64,000 bases of DNA from Euptelea pleiosperma. Its lineage: Eukaryota > Streptophyta > Magnoliopsida > Ranunculales > Eupteleaceae. Positions 58,985-64,000 of this stretch are shown here, piece after piece (within the stretch, counting starts at the first letter, position 1; every line of letters begins with the position of its first letter). The notes beneath the pieces are model-generated. The model was not told the DNA's origin, did not search any database, and saw nothing but the letters and a program-made list of their open reading frames with translations. The position numbers were made by a program, and so were the translations under genes. The stretch is from assembly GCA_035048495.1 (NCBI GenBank), contig CM068545.1:36842225-36906224 (forward strand), written 5' to 3'.

Positions 58985-59300
58985 AGTAAAACTTTGATGA
59001 CAGGGCCAATGACAGCGTGCAATATGAGCCACGTGGCACATTCTTAGAGGACTCTGATCGTATAGATGTTTTTCCGATCCCTAGGTGGCCCTACAAACCA
59101 AAAATCAGCTTGATTAGTTATTTCAAACCCTTGGATCTTTGTACCTCAAATAATGGTCAATAATGCTCAAATTCGCACGGTTAAAATCAACCCGTGAAAA
59201 TAATTCCAATCCAATTGCTTAGATAGCACTAATCGGGCTGATTTTTTGTTTTTATGTTCACCTAGGGATTGGCCAAATATCCATACAGAGCTGAGCGTGA
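58985..59300. mobile_element. Palindromic MITE, family A (copy 13), right arm disturbed
   Basis: Left arm: GAGTAAAACTTTGATGACAGGG, GCAATATGAGCCACGTGGCACATTCTTAGAGG, then GATGTTTTTCCGATCCCTAGGTGG. Right arm: CACCTAGGGATTGGCC and AAATATCCATACAG. There it is interrupted by sequence carrying GAGCTGAGCGTGATCGAAG and two GTCGAAGGATCTAATCA phrases (about 59312 and 59372). G-box core at 59030-59035. Confidence 0.7.
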
Positions 59301-59511
59301 TCGAAGAATTGTCGAAGGATCTAATCAACTCTAAGAGTGCACCATGCCACAGAGCTAAGCGTGAAGAATATAAGGTCGAAGGATCTAATCAGATCTGAGT
59401 TGGCAAACCCTAGAAATTATGCAACAACTTGAGAAATCCTAATCTATCGAGAAAGGAAATGAAATAAAACCAAATAAGAAAGAACGACTGCTAGAGAGAG
59501 AGAGAGAGACG

Positions 59512-60905
59512 GACCTTCTCATGATGGATGGGGTCGAAGCGATGATACCACCTCACGGTCGGAGATATGGAGAGAGGAAAGAGAATGATAGAACCCCTAA
59601 TCGTCAAAGGAGAGGACTGTAATGTAAATTTTTTTTGAGCTAAGGGTAAAATTGGCATCTTGAAAGATTCACTTCAAATTAGAAGCGTCAGTTCCGCAAA
59701 TTATTTTTAGCTTTTGCTTCCACCAGAAGCAAGAAGCAAATAAGTTTTGCTTCCACAAAAAATTGAGTTTTTGACTTTTGAGAAGCAATTCCGAAATGGA
59801 TACCCATACAAGTTTTCAACATTTTTTTTGCTTTTGGAAGCAAATAAAACACTTCTTTCGGTGTTGTCAAACGGGCCCTAAAAGGCGAACGTGTTGTTTA
59901 ATGAAAGCTTCAGAATGTTTTAGATTGACTGATCGATGATATATATACTTTGAACCGTCCATCATCTCAGGACTTAAACGTTGTCTGATGCAATATACTA
60001 GTGGGTGGCCCATGCCCACAACACTCCCCGACAAAGCATTTGCCAAAATTAGGTGCAAGTGGCTGAGATCCACCGTCTAGTTGGGAATAGTATCTCAGCC
60101 CTTCTTTATTGAAGCCTATAAGAAGGGGAGACGACTGAGCTCCCTTAATTATTATATATAGAGACTAGTGGGTGGCCTGTTCCCATGGCACTCCCTGACA
60201 AAGCATTTACCAAAACCGGGTGTGAGTGGCTGAGATCCACCGTCCAGTTGGGGGATAATAAGATCTCGGCCCTTCTTTATTGAAGCCTATAAGAAGGGGA
60301 GACGACTGAGCTCCCTTATTATATATAGAGACTAGTGGGTGGCCCGTTCTCACGGCACTCCCCGACAAAGCATTTACCAAAATTGGGTGCGAATGGCTGA
60401 GATCCACCATCCAGTTGGGGGATAAGATCTTGGCCATCCATTATATGAAGCCTATAAGAGGGGAAGACAACTGAGCTCCCTTGTTATATAGATAATGTAT
60501 GATAAGTGTCTAATTATAAGTGCATCCTGTTTTTGTAATTGACACATTTTTAATTATTAGAAACATTCTTTCCATGCAATAATTGCTCTCATAATTCTAG
60601 TGAATATATTAAAGAAGCTGATTTAATTAAAAACGTTGAGAACATCCACTTGGTCTAATCCTTGGGCCCTGAACCATGGATCAAAATGGTTGGATGAGCA
60701 TTTTGCTAATTTACCAATTGAATCCGATAATAATGTCTCCCACTGAATAGAGCGGGCCCACCTGTAACAAGCTGATCGAGGCAGCTTTTACTCTTGCAAC
60801 AAGTGGCTCAATAGGTTTTCTCACCATCGGCTGCATAGCTATGTCACAATCTGATTGCAGTCCTAGCTAGCTCCTTCAAACTGCTAGGGGTGAGAAACTC
60901 ACTCG
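59512..60905 (+). repeat. Segmental tandem duplication, unit 1 (with extra array)
   Basis: Begins CGGACCTTCTCATGATGG and matches 60909-61783 in order: GGGGTCGAAG, GATACCACCTCAC, GGAGAGGACTGTAATGTAAA, TCCGCAAATTATTTTTAGC, GTCAAACGGGCCCTAAAAGGCG, GTGTTGTTTAATGAAAGCT, TGATAAGTGTC, CTGAACCATGGATCAA, ATGTCTCCCACTGAATA, AGTGGCTCAATAGG and GGGTGAGAAACTCACT. It is longer than unit 2 mainly because of the array at 59997-60491. No gene is seen in it. Confidence 0.85.
59997..60491 (+). repeat. Three tandem 167 bp repeats
   Basis: ACTAGTGGGTGGCC starts at 59997, 60164 and 60331, exactly 167 bp apart. Each monomer then has CACTCCC-GACAAAGCATTT, GTGGCTGAGATCCACC, TATTGAAGCCTATAAGAA-like and GAC-ACTGAGCTCCCTT before a TATATAGAG tail. 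The paralogous place in unit 2 of the segmental duplication (about 61338) lacks the array. Confidence 0.9.
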
Positions 60906-61783
60906 TAGACGGACCTTCTCACGGTAGAAGGGGTCGAAGAAATGATACCACCTCACAGTCGAAGAGATGGAGAGAGGAAAGAGAATAAGAGAACCCCTAA
61001 TCCTCCAAGATGGAGAGGACTGTAATGTAAAAAAGTTTTTATTTGAATCAAGGGTAAAACTGACATTTGAAAAGATTCGATTAAAATTAGAAGCGTCGGT
61101 TCCGCAAATTATTTTTAGCTTTTGCTTCTACCAGAAACAAGAAGCAAAAATTTTGCTTCAACAAAAAAGTAGGTTTGTGACTTTTGAGAAGCAATTTCAA
61201 AATGGAAACCCAAACAAGTTTTTAACTTTTTTGTGCTTTTGGAAGCAAGAAAAGCAACTTCTTTGGGTGTTGTCAAACGGGCCCTAAAAGGCGGACGTGT
61301 TGTTTAATGAAAGCTGAAGTAAATTTTAGATTGACTGATGATAAGTGTCGAATTATCGAATGGGCCCTACAAAATATGGTCCATCTTTTTTTTTGTAATT
61401 GACACATTTTTACTAGAAACATTCTTTCCATGTAATAATTGCCCATAATTCTAGTGACTAAATTAAAGCAGCTTATTTAAGTAAGAACGTTGAGAACATC
61501 GACTTGGTCCAATCTTTGGGTCCTGAACCATGGATCAACATGGTTCCATGAGCATATTGCCAATTTACCAAATGAATCCGTTAATAATGTCTCCCACTGA
61601 ATACAGCGGGCCCACCTGTAAAAAAAAAAAGAATACATCGGGCCCACCTGTAAAAAGCTGGAGCAGCTTTTACTCTTGCAACAAGTGGCTCAATAGGTTT
61701 TTCACCATGGGCTGCATTGCTACGTCACAATCTGATAGTGCAATTCTAGCTCCTTCAAACAGCCAAGGGTGAGAAACTCACTG
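60906..61783 (+). repeat. Segmental tandem duplication, unit 2
   Basis: Direct copy of unit 1 without the 167 bp array. It carries a short extra duplication of the GCGGGCCCACCTGTAAA phrase around an A run (61607-61660). Open frames in it (for example 60967-61287) are not shared intact with unit 1 and are not taken as genes. Confidence 0.85.
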
Positions 61784-61894
61784 GAGCATTTCCAATATCA
61801 TGAGTTACGTTCAGTGTTACCTTTGAAAGGGTGTTTCTGTCTGACAAAAATTAAAGCTGATAAAGCTGAGAGACGCCCTTTAAAAGGACGTTTG

Positions 61895-62228
61895 CCCATA
61901 GAGGCATAAAACTTCTCTCACAATACGAGCCACGTGTCACATTATTATGGGACGATGACCGTATGGATGTTTGGCCGGTCCCTAGGGGACCTACAAATAA
62001 AAAATCAGCCTGATTAGTAATTTACAACCTTTGGATCTTTGCACTCAAATGCCAATGGTTAAATTCAACCCATGAAAATAACTTCAATCCAACACTTATA
62101 AACCACTGATGATGTTTATTTTTGGTGTGTAGGTCCACCTAGTGAGTAGCAAAACATCCATACGGTCAGCGTCCACTAAGAGTGTGCCATGTGGCTCGTA
62201 TTGTGACAGAAGTTTTATGCCTCTATGA
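61895..62228. mobile_element. Palindromic MITE, family A (copy 14)
   Basis: Ends CATAGAGGCATAAAACTTC / GAAGTTTTATGCCTCTATG. Arms carry CACAATACGAGCCACGTGTCAC (G-box core 61931-61936), GACCGTATGGATGTTTGGCC, and the inverse with GTGCCATGTGGCTCGTATTGTG. Confidence 0.8.
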
Positions 62229-62611
62229 ACGAGTAAAACTTTGACGACAGGACCCGTCAACAAGGCCGATGACAGGGTCACAATATGAGTCACGTGGTAC
62301 ACTCTTAGAAGACTCTGACGGTATGGATGTTTGGCCAATCCCTAGATGGTCCCACAAACCAAAAATCAGTCTGATTAGTGATATCTAGGTGTTGGATTGG
62401 AATTATTTTCATGGATTGATTTTAACCGTGTGAATATGAACATTATTGACCATTATTTGAGGTGCAAAGATCCAAAGGTTTGAAATCATTAATCAAGCTG
62501 ATTTTTAGTTTGTAGGTCCACCTAGGGATTTGAAAAACATCCATACGGTCAGAGTTCACTAAGAGTGTGCCACATGTCTCATATGCACCCTGTTATCAAA
62601 GTTTTACTTTC
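62229..62611. mobile_element. Palindromic MITE, family A (copy 15)
   Basis: Ends GAGTAAAACTTTGACGACAGG / CCTGTTATCAAAGTTTTACTT. Contains ATATGAGTCACGTGGTACAC (core 62291-62296), GACGGTATGGATGTTTGGCCAATCC and the inverse AAACATCCATACGGTCAGAG. It abuts copy 14 directly. Confidence 0.8.
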
Positions 62612-62808
62612 TATGGACAAACGCCCTTTAAAAGGGCGTTTGTTAGCTTTTTCCAGCAATTTTAGGCAGCTTTATCAGCATTAATTTTTGTCAGATAGAG
62701 AAGCCCTTTCAAAGGGCATTTAGTTACTTTTTTTGTAAATGTCAAAATGTTGTTTTTGTGTTTACAAATACAGTTAAATTTATTTTCGTTTATGAAATTT
62801 TCCGTTAT

Positions 62809-63055
62809 ATATATATATCAATTGGGTTTGGCTCAGGGACCCCTTTTTCTGACCCCTCTCAGGAGTTGTGTTCTCAGCCGTGGATTCCAAGAATCCAATG
62901 GTGGTTGATAGTGCTGAGCTAGCATTAACTTTTTTCACTTTTTGCAAAAGCTCAACTACCATTTGATTCGTGAAATCCACAGCCGAGCACACGACTCCCG
63001 CGAGGGGTCAAAAAAAGGGGGTCCTCAGAGCCTGAGCCATATCAATTATACATAA
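62809..63055. mobile_element. Palindromic MITE, family D (copy 1)
   Basis: Left arm: ATATCAATTGGGTTTGGCTCAGGGACCCC, CTGACCCCTCTC, CTCAGCCGTGGATTCC, AATCCAATGGTGGTTGATAG. Right arm: the inverse, with CTCAACTACCATTTGATTCG, CACAGCCGAGCACACGACTCC and AGGGGGTCCTCAG...GAGCCATATCAATT. Centre TGCTGAGCTAGCA. Confidence 0.8.
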
Positions 63056-63655
63056 GGCTCAAGTTCCAAGGACCCCCTTTTTTTTACCCCTCTCGTGAGT
63101 CATGTTCTCGGCCGTGGATCAAAGAATCCAATGGTGGTAGATAGTGCTGAGCTGGCAATAACATTTTCACTTTTTTGCAAAAGCTCAACAACCGTTGGAT
63201 TCGTGACGGTCGAGTAGGGGTGTCAATTTTACCCGTTTAACCGGAATCGAAAACACCGGTTCCGGTTCTACATTTTTAGTAACCGATTAAAAAGGAACTG
63301 GAATCGAACCGAAAATAATGGTTCCGGTTCCGAGTAGTTTAATATGGAACCGAAACCAATAAGAACCGGAACCAAACCGATAAGAACCGGTACCAATATA
63401 TATGTCAAAATTCTCATATTCTTAAGATTTGGTCCAATATACCCGGAATCGGAACCGATAGAAATATATAATCGGTTCCAATTCCGGATCCATCACTTTG
63501 AGAACCGGAACTGTCAAGGAACCGAACAGATAAGAACCGGAACCGATTATTCTGGTTCTGGCCACCTTAGGAACTGAACCGGAACTACGGCCGAGCGAAA
63601 GACTCCAGAGAAAGGTCAGAAAAAGGGGGTCCTCGGGGCCTGAGCCATATCAATT
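63050..63655. mobile_element. Palindromic MITE, family D (copy 2), split by an insertion
   Basis: Left half 63050-63214 (AAGGCTCAAGTTCCAAGGACCCCC, GTTCTCGGCCGTGGATC, TTGCAAAAGCTCAAC). The right half resumes at about 63588 (CGGCCGAGCGAAAGACTCC, AAGGGGGTCCTCGGGGCCTGAGCC). The missing middle is replaced by 63215-63587. Confidence 0.75.
63215..63587. mobile_element. hAT-like short element, ~373 bp, inside MITE family D copy 2
   Basis: Starts TAGGGGTGTCAATTTTACC, a common hAT-type start in plants, and is filled with CCGGTTCCGGTT / AACCGGAACCG motifs. CGGTCGAG (63207-63214) and CGGCCGAG (63588-63595) flank it and agree in 7 of 8 bases. The right terminus (GAACCGGAACTA) matches the left only weakly. 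No coding capacity. Confidence 0.6.
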
Positions 63656-63858
63656 ATACATAAGGCTCAAGCTCCGAGGACTTTTTCTGACCCCTCTCGG
63701 GAGTCGTGTGCTCGGCTATAGATTTCACAAATCCAACGGTGGTTGAGTGCTAGCACAAAGTGAATGCCAGCACAACACTATCAACCACCGTTGGATTCTC
63801 TGAATCCACGGTCGAGCACACGATTCCTGAGGAGGATCAGAAAAAGGGGGTCAACTAC
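63650..63858. mobile_element. Palindromic MITE, family D (copy 3)
   Basis: AAGGCTCAAGCTCCGAGGAC, GGGAGTCGTGTGCTCGGC, AATCCAACGGTGGTTGAGTG, then the inverse ATCAACCACCGTTGGATTC, CACGGTCGAGCACACGATTCC and AGAAAAAGGGGGTC. Three family D copies stand in a row, sharing the junction phrase TATCAATTATACATAAGGC. Confidence 0.8.
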
Positions 63859-64000
63859 ATAATTGGGGTAGAATACTACATGTACAATCAATAGCCATAG
63901 TATATTCTAGTAGAGCAGCAAAGCACTTGTTCCTTACACACCCACGGACAAACTGAGTACTCAAAGTTCAACATTGATGCTTCCCATGGCTCGATCTGTG
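63859..64000. other. No feature seen up to the window edge
   Basis: Short unassigned sequence. It is less AT-rich than most and could be the flank of a gene beyond the window. Confidence 0.3.

Larger units (their letters stand above)
61813..62722. mobile_element. Compound inverted-repeat element, ~0.9 kb, enclosing two MITEs
   Basis: The left arm (61813-61900: CCTTTGAAAGGG, CTGACAAAAATTAAAGCTGATAAAGCTG, GCCCTTTAAAAGGACGTTTG) is the inverse of the right arm (62612-62722: AAACGCCCTTTAAAAGGGCGTTTG, CAGCTTTATCAGCATTAATTTTTGTCAG, CCCTTTCAAAGGG). Two family A copies lie between. The right arm has about 30 extra bases (around CCAGCAATTTTAGG). Confidence 0.7.

Noticed and set aside
59997..60491. Regularly spaced repeats considered as a CRISPR-like array
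   Set aside because: The whole 167 bp unit is repeated with no unique spacers, and the setting is a plant nuclear genome.

Overview
This is nuclear DNA from a flowering plant. Two plant-specific protein genes (a DCD-domain protein and an EXORDIUM-like/Phi-1 protein) are embedded in AT-rich DNA crowded with plant transposon types: Ty1-copia, CACTA, hAT-like, Tourist-like and many palindromic MITEs. I cannot name the species. The repeat load suggests a large, repeat-rich and perhaps woody genome, but that is inference.

Layout. 0-1.4 kb: a tandem array with a ~179 bp period, then a CACTA-type subterminal repeat block. 1.4-16.5 kb: no gene that I can recognise; MITEs, a minisatellite and a 5.4 kb extremely AT-rich stretch, ending with a Tourist-like element. 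16.5-24.7 kb: two direct copies of a non-coding, LTR-like dispersed repeat. 27.0-32.4 kb: a complete but coding-dead Ty1-copia element with both LTRs, PBS, polypurine tract and a 5 bp target duplication. 32.4-34.9 kb: MITEs, the last one ending about 60 bp before a TATA box. 34.98-41.9 kb: the DCD-domain gene, with a probable long 5' leader intron, three coding exons and an 83-residue repeat array in its tail. 42.8-45.4 kb: a cluster of elements rich in the AACGG motif. 45.4-52.98 kb: more MITEs, a decayed CACTA transposase (Tnp2) and a CACTA-type right end. 53.4-56.3 kb: a 1.1 kb hAT-like element and two further MITEs. 56.9-57.97 kb: an intact intronless EXORDIUM-like gene on the minus strand. 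58.8-61.8 kb: a long CT microsatellite and a tandem segmental duplication, one copy of which holds three 167 bp repeats. 61.8-64.0 kb: nested inverted-repeat elements.

The two genes are far apart and show no sign of acting together. The dominant feature is one palindromic MITE family with about 17 whole or partial copies, many carrying the G-box core CACGTG near their ends; one copy lies in the apparent promoter of the DCD gene. I found no new operon-like or defence-like system. The most unusual items are this promoter MITE, the in-frame repeat array in the DCD protein, and the layered insertions whose order can be read from the sequence. All repeat borders are by eye.
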